Positions 37,001-48,948 of a DNA stretch of 64,000 nucleotides are shown here, piece after piece. The position numbers and the translations under genes were made by a program. Below the pieces are notes generated by a model. That model did not search any database. It saw nothing but the letters and a program-made list of their open reading frames with translations, and had not been told where the DNA came from. Origin of the DNA: Gossypium raimondii (lineage: Eukaryota > Streptophyta > Magnoliopsida > Malvales > Malvaceae); the NCBI RefSeq assembly GCF_025698545.1, contig NC_068574.1:41812014-41876013 (forward strand). The letters run 5' to 3'. Every line of letters starts with the position of its first letter. Within the stretch, counting starts at the first letter, position 1.

Positions 37001-37507
37001 TTAGGAACAGGGACTATATTGGCTACCCATTCTGAATACTTGACCACGTGTAAGAAACCAGTATCAAACTGCTTCTTAACTTCTTCTTTTATTTTCAGCA
37101 GAACATCAGGCCTCATCCTTCAGAGTTTTTGTTGAACTGGTTTGCAGTCTTTCTTTATAGGCAGTCGTTGTACCACGATATCAGTACTTAACCCTGGCAT
37201 ATCTTGGTAGGATCATGCAAAGACATCTTTAAACTCTTGAAGCAACTCAACGAGGTCTCGCCTTGTTTCCTTGGTAATGCAAGCGCCAATTTTTACCTCT
37301 CTACCCTCTTCTAAGCTCACGACTTCTACTGATTCCTTATAGGGTAGGATTCATTTTTCTTCTTCCTCCACCATCCTTAACAAATTTGGAGATAAAACGC
37401 TGCCTAGGTCATCTTCAAAATCCTGAGGACCATCCATACTCATGTCTTGTTCAAATAGGGACTCTGAGTTAGTAACAGCGTCGCTCATCTCATTGATATC
37501 TGAAGAC
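34053..37507 (-). pseudogene. Tat pol: RT, two RNase H domains, integrase
   Basis: RT: NIVPVPKKDGNVRMCVDYRD (37116 frame), FMDGFSGYNQIKM, MPFGLKNAGATYQR and the catalytic box YVDDMIAKS. The first RNase H (from 36296) keeps YLSKKFTECETRYSPIEKL but has YLAVFENS where a catalytic Asp is expected. The second RNase H (about 35786-35397) has the full set: LNFDGASN, NMAEYEA, YGDSALVI, MADALA. Integrase: GMDVIG, IISDNALN and GAVETANKN give D, D and E with 35 residues between the last two; the zinc finger reads KKCHKFQ, with Phe where the last Cys should be. Lesions: one-base losses near 36907 and 36530, a TGA at 34290-34292 and further stops upstream of 37116. The end at 34053 (DSVKKYFA) is the normal C-terminus. 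Confidence 0.92.
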
Positions 37508-37715
37508 CTGTTATTGGGACAAATGGAGGCCCAAATAAAAGAATCTAAGAATACTTGTATGCATGTATGATTATAAATGGAATGAAAAGAATGAAAGAAT
37601 ATTTGCTCAAGGTGAGACTGAATGACAAGTTTTCATTGAAATGAGATTTTGGACATGTGCCTTTTACAAAAGATTCTCATTACCCCCAGGCTTAGGGCAG
37701 CAAGTGTTCTGAATA
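37508..37715 (-). other. Intron-like spacer between protease and RT
   Basis: About 200 bp without coding character separates the protease frame (stop at 37716) from pol. On the minus strand it ends TTTGTCCCAATAACAG, a good 3' splice site, at 37508; a GGGG/GTAATG donor-like site is at 37683. Ogre elements are reported to splice an intron at this position; whether this one does is inference. Confidence 0.45.
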
Positions 37716-40700
37716 TTATTCTGAATTAGTTCTAAATGTTACAGGGATATCCTCTGCAGTCCAGTTGTTCAGAACACTTCCAGGTTCGTAAGGGCGAATG
37801 CCCGATAAATTTCTTTCCACCCTTTCCTCTTCAAATATGGCATTGATGTCCAACCTTCTGGTCTTTCCTTTCGTAGCTTCATTCTTCCCTTCGGGGTAGA
37901 CAATTCCCCCAGACACAAATGTCCTAGATATATGGGTAAAGGTCATTGGTTCCCATTTGGTTTCCATCCCGCTCAAACGTGCTCTTCTTTTCTCTCGCTT
38001 TTTCTCCAATTCCTTCTTTCTTTCCCTTGCGTCAGGCTTATACCCCAAACCACAACGGTCCTGTTTGTTAACCAAGATTGGTACTTCGACCCATCCCTGG
38101 AGGTATTTCCCAAGTCCTCTTCCAGGCAACGTTCTCTTTCCCATTGTTAGCTGCAAACCCATTGTCGTAGCTTTGGATATTTTAGGCGCTAGAATTTTAC
38201 TCCCCTCGATGACAAATGTTGCGTTTACGAATTCTAATGATCGGAATGAACATTCTATCATTTCACTATTGGCCTCTATATATGGCGCGTCATTGGTAAC
38301 TGATGTGATGATGTCTTCTTCTGCACCTATAGTTACTAATCGGCCCTCTGTTACCAATTTCAAATTTTGGTGGAGTGACGATGGTAAAGCCTCTGCAGAA
38401 TGGATCCAAGGCCTCCCCAATAGGCAATTATACGAAGTCTTAATATCCATCACTAGGAAATCCACCTCGTATGTATTTGGGCCAATCAAGAGGGGGATCT
38501 CTATTCTTCCCATTACCCTCCTTTCAGTGCCATCGAATGCTCTCACTATATTTTGGCATGACTTCATGTGAGAGCTATCCACAGGTAGCCTGTTTAAAGT
38601 GGACAGGGGTAAAACATTCAGTGCTGATCCATTGTCAATGAGTACCCCCGGTAGTATGCATCCCTTGCAATAGGTAGTGATGTGCAGGGCCTTGGTAGAT
38701 CCCATGCCCCCTGGCGGTATCTCATCATCATTGAAGAAGATAAAGTTGTCGACATTTATATTGTTAACCAGGCGATCCAATTTGTTCACTGAGATATCGT
38801 TAGCAACATAAGTCTCATTTAGCACTTTTATCAACGCATTACGATGTGTCTCTGAACTTAGAAGTAGCTCGAGCACTGAGATACGAGCCGGTTGCTTATG
38901 CAGCTGTTCCACCACACTGTACTCGCTATGCTTTAGAAATTTTAAAAATTCTCTAGCCTCATCTTCGGTCACCAGTTTATTAACATGCGATTCAATTCTA
39001 GCCGTCTTGGTTCTATCTTGTTCAACCGCCAAGGCTTTTCCTTTTGTAGTATCTACTTTTGTATTTACTGGGTCATAGCATTTTCCACTGCGCGTATAGA
39101 AGCCTGCATCATTACCCTCTTCTGAAGCATTTATCAGTTTCTCCTCTCCCGTAACAGTCACATTGCAGTCATAATTCCAAGGAACCTTTTTGCTATCCTT
39201 GTAAGGAAAGGCTACAGGTTTTTGGATTATGACCCTTGGCGCCATTTGTGTTCCAAAATCTGTGCTCCTTGGCCTTGAAATAATCACCACTGGGTGATTT
39301 TGGGCTCTTCCCGTAGGTCCTTCCTCCAAGGCATAAACTTCTCCTTCTTCTAGTCCTTCGATTTCTTCATAAAATTCTAGCTCTTTGTTGTTCATTAGAT
39401 TTTGTACCATGGCCTTGAATTCAGTGCAGTTTTGAATGTCATGGTCTTCTTTGGCATGGAACTCGCAATATTTCTTTATTCCTTCAGGCCTTTCTTTTGA
39501 TTCTTGCTTGATTAGACCTCCATTTATCATTTGTTTCCAAACCCATTTCAGTGGGGTATTTACCTCAGCAAATTCATCTTTGATTCTCCTTCCCCCATTC
39601 TCAATTATTGTATTTACCCCTTTATCAGAAAGATTGGGTAACGGATTTCCTGCTACGCTTGGTCCTGATGGGTTGTCAAACTTTACGATCCCCATCTTAA
39701 TGAATCTTTCCACTGCCTTCTTAAATGCAGTACAGTTCTCGATCGAGTGCCCTGGTATCCCCGCATGGTATTCGCATTGGGTATTCATGTCATACCATTT
39801 AGGGTATGGAGGTCGCATGGGCTCTAGATAATGTGGAGACACTATGTGCGCGTCGAATAGCTTCTGATACAGTTACTTGTACGTTATTGGAATGGGCGTG
39901 AATTGAAGTCTCTCTGTGTTGGGCCTTGTGTTGGACTTTTGCCTTGAGGGGGCCTGGTGACCAGTGGTTATCGTTTTTGAAGGGCCAATAGTAATCGATT
40001 TTGAATGACTCTTGCTATATGTGCTTACGTTGTTTACTTCGCCCTCCTTTTTCCTTGGGGCTGGTCTTTTGAAATTTTCCCCTGCGTCTATTTTATCGCT
40101 CCTTATTGCGTTTTCAATCATTTCACCAGACATTACCATATCCGAGAAGCTCTTGGTAGCACTCCCCAACATGTGGTCGATGAATGGGGCCTTCAGCGTA
40201 TTGATAAAAAGCTCGGTGACCTCTTTTTCCAAAAGGGGTGGCTGGACTTGCGTTGCCACCTCCCTCCATCGTTGGGCGTATTGCCTGAAACTCTCGTTTT
40301 GTTTCTTTTCCATGTCCTGTAACGTAATTCGATCAGGTGTTATGTCCGTCACATAACTATATTGCTTCATAAAAGCTTGCGCCAAGTCTCTCCATGAACT
40401 AACCTTAGTACAACTCAGCTGGTTGTACCACTTGGCTGCAGACCCGATCAAACTGTCCTGGAAGCAATGGATTAACAGTTGATCATTGTTGTAGTATCCT
40501 GTCATTCTTCGACAGAACATAGTTATATGAGCTTCAGGACAACTAGTCCCGTTGTACTTTTCAAACTCCGGCATCTTGAATTTAGGCGGGAGCACTAAAT
40601 TAGGAACCAAACTCAAATCTTTGGCGTCAACTCCACATTGGTAGTCGGTGTTCTCCATAGCTCTAAATTTCTCCTCTAGCCATCTACACCGGTCCTCAAG

Positions 40701-41114
40701 TTGTTTTGGCAGGTCCATTCTTACTTTTTCGATTTCTGCCATGTCATCGAGATTAGGGACCACAGGGTTGGTAGGGTTGTTCCCGGGATTAGAACCCGAG
40801 CCTACTTGAAAGTGCATTGGTACCGAGGCGCCAGCCCGATATTGAGGTCCAATAGTGACAGGTGCTCTTTGGGGGCACATATCTAGCTGTGCCTAAGTGC
40901 TTGTCGGGGTAAAACCTGGAGGATAAACAGGGTCCTCCTGATCAACTCCCGAATTAATTACAGGGCTCTTTCCCTTATCAACCAATAATTGTGCTAGTTG
41001 GCTCATAATTCTTTGGGATTCCATCGCGTCTTGTTGGATTTTATCCAATTGTTCTTGGATCTTTTCTTGCATATCTTTTTGCATTTGTTCCAGCCTTTCT
41101 AACCTCTGATCCAT
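37716..41114 (-). pseudogene. Tat gag-protease polyprotein with nonsense codons
   Basis: Begins MDQRLERLEQMQKDMQEKI (41114), a coiled-coil-like N-terminus. A TAG at 40893-40895 interrupts, then the frame goes on from MCPQRAPVTIG. The retrotransposon gag domain (about 40550-40080) reads KYNGTSCPEAHITMFCRRMT, LIHCFQDSL, AAKWYNQL, FMKQYS and ESFRQYAQRWREVATQV. A TAA just after TPIPITYK (39873) breaks it again; the frame resumes as SPHYLEPMRPPYPKWYD with zinc-binding YDMNTQCEYHAGIPGHSIENC. The aspartic protease lies at about 38680-38330: GVLIDNGSALNVLPL holds the active-site D (DNGSA in place of DTGA, normal for this lineage), with SYNCLLGRPWIH downstream. The long 708-residue second part is otherwise open. 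Confidence 0.9.
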
Positions 41115-41336
41115 TGCTGTTGTTTGACGTCGAGTACCATAGTGATATTTGGTTGGATTTTTGTTGATTTCCAGGGTAATTGTGACAATTTTGATTAATT
41201 AGGGCCTTCTTAATGAAACTTAATGCATGTAATGAAATATAATGTAAATGCATAAATGCAAAGGGAGGCATTGATTCCAATTCAATTTCATTAGAAGAAC
41301 TCAATTTAGAAAACAAATTTCTTCACATAAAATGGA

Positions 41337-43426
41337 CTACATATACGGCTTTGCCCTTATACTTAAAGCCTTAACACTCTTAAGGAGCCGAGCTAACTCT
41401 CGACCTCGGCTCGATTCTGATGCAAACTTTAAACTTAATACATCAGCCTGAACCGCTAAGGTTTGTAGATGATCCGCTACTTCCCGTACTTGAGTCACAG
41501 CTTCGCCCATAATGTAATCCCTTTCTCTAATCTGATTTTGAGAATGATGAAATTGCTCTTGGCACTGTTCATTACGCCTTTCAAGAAGTTCCATTCGCAG
41601 TTTAGAATTGTGCAATGTGTCCTCAAGATCCCCTATCTTTCCTTTCAGTTCTTCGATCCTATTTAAGCTCGCTCTTAACTCTATCACAGAGTTTCGACTA
41701 CGGTGCAGATGAAGCGACTTTTCCAACTCTGCTACCCGGGCTTTTAATCTTGCTTCTTCATTCTGGCATTCTGACAAGTTTTTCTCCAAAGCGCTCTCTC
41801 GAACTAGGGCGTCTTGAAATTTCTTCTCCCACTGATCAGCTTTGGTCTTTTCTTCTTTGATTTCCTGTTGCCACTGCTCTGACGTTTTGCCCAAACCGGC
41901 AGTTCTCATCGACAATCGCAGCTTCTTATAATCCATTTTTAGGCTATCCAAATCCTCTTTAGCCTTGTTCTTTCCTTTCTTTAGTTTCTCGGCTTCTAGC
42001 TTGTGGATATCGACGTCTAGTCCCAAACGCGTCTTTTCCTCTTCTAGCTGCTCTATCCTCTTTCCCCATTCCGAACTCCTTTTTTCAAAGTCCTGTTTGA
42101 TGATTTCTAATTCTGACGGAGCTACTTGCAGACGCTCCTCTAGAGACTGAACGCAATCTTCTCTCGGCCTAGGGATATTGTCATTGACCCTTTTGTTCCA
42201 CCACCCATAATACTCGGGAGTTGTCATTGCCCCTACGGTAAATCTTTTCATCCGGTGAACTCGTTTCCAAGCATTAGATATTTCTCGAATTTTTCTCTTA
42301 TAGTTATCATCCTTATAAGAGAACTCACACTGAGCCAACCCATGCGTTGCCAGTATGAACTGTCTCGATCTATATTGTCTTAATACAAGTAAAGGGGTAT
42401 ATCCGATAGCTCCCCAAATTCCAAGTAAAGGGACCCAGTCGAAGTCCCCACATCGATATAAGATCTCATCGGGCACCATCCAATGAGCTTTCCATTCAAC
42501 GTCATCTTCTTGAAGACTTTAGAGAATCACCATCCACTTCTCTTCCGTGATGTCGTCTCGTCTTGGTGTAGCCGCTAGTTCTTTCAATGGGGAGTAACTT
42601 TCTGAGAAGACCCGATATGAGACCTTTTCCACCTTCCAAAAGTGACTATGAAACCACACCAATAGCAACTGCGCGCACCCGATGAACCTTCCCTCACCCG
42701 CTCTTCGACACGCATTTAGGGACCTGAAGGTTTCGGCCAAAATTGCTGGGACCGGTGTGACTCCCTTGTCAAGCCTATTAAATAAATCTAAAACTGCTTC
42801 ATCCACGTGGCCTAATGCCTTAGGGAAGACAACCAAGCCATAGATACTTAATGCAAAGATATCAACCCTTTTCTTCATATCCGGATGTGCCAAGATCAGA
42901 TCCCGCAAGCTTTTCCAAGGTATGCATTTGCTGTCCCCCTTTTGCTTAATCTGGGCTACAACCCATTGCTCGCTCATTCCGGTGATGCACACTAATTTCT
43001 TCATGAATGTTGGGACATTAGCTGCTCTCGAGTAGACTTTGTCAACTTGGATCCTCGGACATCGTAGCAAGGTTGTATATTCTTCTACTGTAGGTACCAA
43101 ATCTACTTTCCAAACGTGAAACAACTATAGGCTGGATTCCAGTACTGCGCAAGGGCTCGAAATAGGCGCTTGTCTACTCTTACATCAAGCAAATAGGGCA
43201 TGTCACCATAGTTACCATAAAAGAGTTGCTTGAGCTCGTTATCCCATTGATTCCATTTCTCTTTTAAATCTTGCACATCGTCCTGAGTCACACTAATGCG
43301 AGTGAAGTCCCATAATTCTGATGCATATCCTTCCATGAGGCTATCACCCTTTTCTCGCTGAACCTTTTCGGACTAAACTCGGACAGCTGCATTGTCTTCC
43401 ACTTTACCAAGAAACTCCCTTTCCAT
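41337..43426 (-). pseudogene. Tat ORF1: DUF7745-like protein with coiled coil
   Basis: Extra ORF between 5' LTR and gag. The start at 43426 gives MEREFLGKVEDNAAVRV, then a stop where Trp is expected. The frame continues from MEGYASELWDFTRISV to NPAYSCFTFGK, loses one G near 43103, then reads on as VDLVPTVEEYTTLLRC, WFHSHFWKVEKVSYR. A TAA at 42519-42521 is followed by MVPDEILYRCGDFDWVPLLG. The globular half resembles what I recall as DUF7745, related to the plant mobile domain; its role is unknown. The C-terminal 230 residues are Glu/Lys-rich with heptad-like spacing (EELKGKIGDLEDTL), a long predicted coiled coil ending ALSIRAKPYM. With two stops and a frameshift it is dead in this copy, although the last 380 codons remain open. 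Confidence 0.8.
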
Positions 43427-44045
43427 GTTGAGCTTCTCTATTTAGATACTGAACTTGAACCAACAGCTCTTTATGATGAAAATGCTATGCAATCACAGTC
43501 AGAGCAAAGCAAGTCAGTATAACACAAAACTTAAACTCAAAGTATACAAGAAATAATAATTAAAGCCACTATTCAGGAAACTACTAGGGTTCGAGATGGT
43601 TCTACATAAGGTAGGCTCCTAGGGCTCATTACATGCAGTTTGGTTCTAAAGTCGAGGTACCCGAACCAACAGATTCCTCGATCCTCACCCATTATAGGCT
43701 CATACGGACCGAGTTCAGTTCAGGGGAATACATTTCCCTATGGCTGCACGAAGATGAAAATCTCACGAAGACATAGGTACGAATGTATCCCGAAAGTGAT
43801 CCGATATCCTGTACGGAGGTGAAAACCTCACGAAGGACTAGCTTCTCACTCCCACTTAAAAGGGGTGTGACCGAAGGTCATGCAATGCAATTTACGAAGA
43901 TATAAAAATAAAATACAGAACATGATGAAAAATATAACACAAAACAAAGGAAATGCAATGAGAGAATCGTAAATTTAAATCGAATTTTCAACTTTCGACA
44001 AAAGACAAGAAATAATCAACACGTGGCTTGATTCTCTTATTTTAT
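43427..44045. other. 5' leader of Tat element
   Basis: Untranslated sequence between primer site and ORF1. It has two CTCACGAAG words near 43762 and 43829 (GATGAAAATCTCACGAAGAC and AGGTGAAAACCTCACGAAGG) and otherwise no coding character. Confidence 0.65.
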
Positions 44046-44063
44046 TCCCCAGTGGAGTCACCA
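44046..44063 (-). other. Primer-binding site of Tat element
   Basis: Minus strand TGGTGACTCCACTGGGGA, three bases from the 5' LTR end. It fits the end of an arginine tRNA with mismatches; Arg tRNA is the primer reported for Ogre-type elements. The match is from memory. Confidence 0.6.
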
Positions 44064-44066
44064 AGC

Positions 44067-46705
44067 TGTTGACACCATTTTTTTTGATGAAACGGGGTCG
44101 ACTTGGATTTTAAAAATGAAAACGGAAAAAACGGGAGTCGCCACCAATCCTTTTTTGATAAGGTGTGATCGGATCACCTTGAAAAATGGTTGTTTTTAAT
44201 AAACGATTTAATTTTATTAAAACAACGATTTTGGTCTACGAAATTTAGAAAAACGGGTTCGGGAGTCGATTACGTACGAGGAAGGATGAGCAGCCTCGTA
44301 ACGCCCAAAAATTGGTACCTAGTTGATTAGTTAATGTCTTAATGTCGAATACTGAAAACTTTAAAGAGTTTTAAAAAAAATACGATCCTTAAAAAAAACT
44401 CGAATAATAGATTGAAAGTTAAGAAGATATTTGGCTATTTGGTCAAAAGAGAAATTGAGACCCAGCACGTTAGGGCACATTCTCTCAAATTTCCAAACGC
44501 AAATATTGCCTTACTTTGAAAGTTTAACAGGATATTTGGCTATTTGGTCAAACGAGAAGTCGAAACCCAACACGTTAGGGTACGTTTCCTCGATTTTCCA
44601 AACGCGAAATATTGCCTTATTTTAAAAGTTTAAAAAGGATATTTGGTTATTTGACTATTTGGTCGAACGAGAAATCGAAATCCAGAACGTTAGGGCACGT
44701 TTTCTCGATTTTCCAAACACGAAATATTGCCTTATTTTAAAAGTTTAAAAAGGATATTTGGCTATTTGGTCGAACGAGAAATCGAAACCCAGCACGTTAG
44801 GGCATGTTTTCTCGATTTTCCAAACGCGAAATATTGCCTTATTTAGAAAAACCTTCCTTTTGATGTTTGGTATTAATAAGCATGACAAAACAATAACGAA
44901 TAAATAAATATAATAGGCAAAATGAAATGACGACAAGGTAACAACAATATAATAGGAAAAATGAAATGACGAGGCGATTACATAAACAAAGCAAACGAAT
45001 AAATAAATAGAACTAACAATTTAGAAAAGTAAAAGTGGACATGAATAAATAAATAAACACCAAATAACAATGATAATAAATGGAATAAATACAATTATGT
45101 AAAAATATGTATGCATGTATAATTTTAAGTTATGAAAATAAGAAATGCATATAAATTATAGAGTATTAAAATGTATATAAATATAAATATATATATTAAA
45201 TAAAAAATCTGTAAGTATTATAAAATAAAATGTAAGTATGTGCGTGTATATATATTTACAAATTGTTATAATATAAGAATATATGTATGTGAATTATAAA
45301 AATATTTTTGAGAATATAAAGAATATATATAAGTATGTATATGAAGTAAAATATGTATACATATATGTAAGTATATAAGAATTATGAAATATGAAAATAT
45401 ATTTAAATATGTACAAGTACACATATATATATATATATATATATATGAATTAGAATGTGTATATTTATACCTATATCTATGTATATATGAAAATATGAAA
45501 TATAAAATATAAAAAGTATATATTTATAATAAATGAAAAGTATGTACGGAAATATATATTATAAAAATGTATGAACAATTTGAAATTATTAATATTAAAA
45601 TATTTTAACATAGATAATAATATATAAGATGATAATATATAAATTTAAACCAAATAAATAAATAAGATAAAACTTTAGATAAATACTAGTCAATCTAAAA
45701 TAGTTTAAAATAAAACAATATACAAAAGAAAATCTTAAACAATAAAAGAAACAGTTTTTTTCTTAAATATATAAAAAATTTAATGCAAAGCAATTTCAAA
45801 TAAATAATAAATATAAAGGCTTAAAACAAATAATGGTAAAATAGCATATATAAAAAAATTAAACATATTAAGGACGTGGTTGAAACAGAATTAAAAAAAC
45901 GGGTCTTAAACTACAAATATATGAAATAGGTGGTAAAGGGGTTGAAATAATAGGCGCTGAGGACCTGGGGGACTGATTACGTAATATTCCCTGTCCCATA
46001 TGCGCATTGATTTGCGCGGGACCAGATTGGAAAAGACTCAAAATTACATGGCTGAAATCGAGTAAAATAAAGAGTGCATTGAATGTGCCACAGAACTGGA
46101 GGGTCTAATTGCGTAAAATACCCATTAGGGCAATGATGCGCAGCCCTCCAAGCCTTCAAACGGCGCCGTTTAAATCAACATAAAGCTTAAAAAAAAAACG
46201 CCTCCTGCAATTTCATTTTCTTTTGCAAAGAATCACAAAAAATGAAAGAGTGGGGGGGTCCTTTTTCTATGCTAGGGTTCCAAGATTAGAGCCCTGGCCG
46301 CCACACGCCCATCGCCCAAGTGGTCGGAGCCATGAGAGAACGCCTCCCATCAGCGCATTGAAGCGCATTCAGAGGTCGAAGCCACGAGACAAAGAGATGA
46401 AGGGAAAGAGGAAAGCTTTGGCCGCTCCCTCAACCCGTATCCGGCGACGGTGAAGTGCCATCGACGGCAGATCTAAGGGTCGATTCAGGTAGTTCTTTTT
46501 CCTCTTTTTCCTTATCTTTACTTAGTGTTTTAAGACAAATTAAAAAAGAAAAAAGAAAGTAATAAAAAGACTATATAAAACAAACGAAAGAACGATTCTA
46601 AAAAAAACAACCTTTAGAATTTCAATTTCTGACTTTCGATTTTCTGATGTGCGTTCGTAAAAAAATTAAAAAGGTTGAATTCAGGCTTTTATACCCGGAT
46701 TACAA
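44067..46705 (-). mobile_element. 5' LTR of Tat element, truncated
   Basis: Starts TGTTGACACCATTTTTTTTG and follows the left LTR closely through GAATTCAGGCTTTTATA and GATTACAA, then departs at 46705. About 350 bp of the LTR present in the left copy is missing. It carries four, not three, ~107-bp units (44425, 44531, 44638, 44753). Small differences include a longer TA run at 45421-45446. Confidence 0.9.
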
Positions 46706-46971
46706 AGCTCTACCAAGCTTGCTTTATAAAGCTAACAGAATTTCTTTTCGACAGCTTAGAATGTAAGGTCGGGAGACTTACCTTTCAAGGGGCATATTAG
46801 AGCTAATCGTCTCTTTCCCAGCTCATCCTAAAGGATGAGAGGATTTTCCCCTCAGCTCACCTTTATATAGACAAATACTTCCTGAGGAAGTAAGGGAACA
46901 ATGTCCATCTCTTACTCGGTTCTTAGATATTTTTCCTTGTCCCGTTAAATGTGCGTCACACATCTCAATCC
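46706..46971. other. Unassigned segment at the Tat/Athila junction
   Basis: Starts exactly where the Tat LTR breaks off. It has a TATA-like CTTTATATAGAC at about 46861 and short inverted words CATCCTAAAGGATG and CTTCCTGAGGAAG. It might be an LTR promoter fragment of another element; no second copy is in the window to prove it. Confidence 0.4.
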
Positions 46972-47478
46972 TTATGATTCACTAGGTAGATGCACAACAG
47001 CTGTAAAGCAAAACACACGGGCATATAAACTCATACATAGCTTATGCTTAGGTCCTAGCTCATTCTTCGATAAGGCGTAGCTGGTAGCTTGACTTATCAC
47101 ATGTTGGTTTGACAATTGACTGGTAGCTCGATAGTACATCCAATAGTGCTTTATCCTGCTCCATCGATAAGTCTGTTGCAATTAGTACTGGTAAAGTATC
47201 GTTATCACCCAAATACCCGTATTTCAAATGTGCAGAAAAGGGCTTTAACTTTAATACCAGTGGTTTGATAATTGACAAAGTCATCTTGGCTGGAAGATTC
47301 TTTGATTGACTCAGAGGTTCTTTATATTATCTTTTCTAGTCCAGTTGATAGATGTGTTCCAACTACTTTTCGAGTAGTTTATTAGAAAATCTGTCTTCCA
47401 GGATTTCTTCAATATCTGAAGTGCAGTCTTCATATTCTCTTAATTATTCTTTTATGTCTTCCTCCTTGTCCTCGTTCA
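46972..47478 (-). pseudogene. Athila-like gypsy pol fragment
   Basis: The minus strand reads LVLKLKPFSAHLKYGYLGDN and PVLIATDLSMEQDKALLDVL, the conserved stretch just before reverse transcriptase in Athila/Tat-type elements. Upstream pieces (EDCTSDIEEILEDRF) are separated by stops. RT itself is absent because the sequence ends at the 46706-46971 segment. The gag of the same element lies at 53395-54197, on the other side of the nested solo LTRs. Confidence 0.78.
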
Positions 47479-48948
47479 TGTAACACCCCAAAATAGGGCC
47501 TAGGAGTTAGGGGTATTTTAGGAATTTTGGCTTTAGAGTGCCGAAATTATATGACATGGTATATCGGTGATGTTTTTTTATTATAGTCCTTTTAGAGGTC
47601 AAATTAATTTTCGAAAAAGTGTTTTAGAAACCTTTAATTTTAGAAAAAAGGACTGATTTGTAACAAAGTCAAAATTGTGAGCTTTTAAAAGGCAATTAAA
47701 CCAAATTTTAAAATCGAACCTAATAACCCCCATTCTTAATTTATTTTCACGTTATTTTCTTCTTCATTGTGTATGTTACCGTCTATTTCCTGTCCCAAAT
47801 CCCTTATCCGATTTTCTTTGTGTATCTTTTGATTTCTATCATTCTCCAAGACAATTACCTTTATAAATCTTTAAGAAAACACTAAAAAACTCCATAGATT
47901 TCATCATCTTCTTCATGTGTGAATTTTTCAGGTTTTTAAAAAAAGTCCGTTTTTCTTCCAACTAAGGTAACCATTCATCTTTCTATTAATTTTAAATGTT
48001 ATTTAGTCTTTAAAACCAAATTTTTAGCCATTAAATCATGTGTTTTGAATAAAAACCCAAAATTAAGTAGTTAATGGTGGATTTTAGTATTTTGTGTAAA
48101 ACGTGGTTTCAAAGTGTTTTCAATTAGTTATGACATGATTAAGAGGTTTTAAACTTACTTTGAAGTTTCATTAAATATTTCTTGAGTTTTAATAAATTTT
48201 AGAAAATAGTCATAAAACATGTTGAAAAAGTTGATACCATTAATTGAGTATTTTATTGTAGTTTAAAGGTTGGGAATTAGTCATAGATGAATAATTAGAT
48301 AATGGAACTCGTTTTAGGTGAAAATATTAAGTGTAGATCGAGATATTTGGATTTCAAGTTGGTTATGCTAAAGGTTTCGGCTACATGAGAATATAGCTTA
48401 GGCTTATTTTTTTTATTTCTTGTAGTAAGTCCTTAGCTAATTTTTGAATGTATTGTTGTGTGAATTATTGTGTTGAAGCTTCGGATTCGTTAGGACCTTT
48501 TACGAGAGATAAAGGCAAGGAAAAACTAGTTTGAGCTTTCAGCTTTTTGGTAAAAGCGTAATTGGTGAGTGTTTAGAATAATTGCTTGTGGATATGATTC
48601 AAGGCATTATTTGGGAATTTAGTAGTAGCCTAAACCCCTACTCTAAATTCCGAATGTAAGTTTTCTCATACCTATGTTATCTTGTGAACTATGTGCTTGT
48701 ATGTTTTTTAATGTGTGAATTGAGTTAAGATGCTATAACATGTGATATGTGGTTATGATAGCTGTTGTGAAAGTGCAAATGTGTACATGTTATGTACATG
48801 CTAAATGTTAGTGATAGTGTTTTGCTAAAGATGCAAATATGCAATGATAGTGCATGGATAATCGATAAGTGATATGTGTTTAATTTCAGATATTTTGGCC
48901 TTGTGATCTTGAAATTGTTGGATATAGTTGGCATGCCATAGGATTGTG

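Larger units (their letters stand above)
28780..46705 (-). mobile_element. Tat/Ogre-type Ty3-gypsy element, ~17.9 kb
   Basis: Whole element on the minus strand: 5' LTR at the right (44067-46705, truncated), primer site, ORF1, gag-protease, RT, RNase H, second RNase H, integrase, a 2.4-kb 3' non-coding region with tandem arrays, polypurine tract and 3' LTR at the left (28780-31645). Large size, an extra ORF before gag and a second archaeal-type RNase H are the published hallmarks of the Tat lineage. The two LTRs look alike along their length apart from repeat-number and small differences, so the insertion is younger than the copia element it interrupts. All coding parts carry lesions, so it could move only with help from others, if at all. 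Confidence 0.92.

Noticed and set aside
37957..38571. 204-residue plus-strand frame
   Set aside because: It lies antisense to the protease part of the Tat gag-protease frame and mirrors its codons.
46223..46453. 76-residue Arg/Pro-rich frame
   Set aside because: It lies in the GC-rich block of the Tat LTR, and the left LTR copy does not keep the frame open from the same start.
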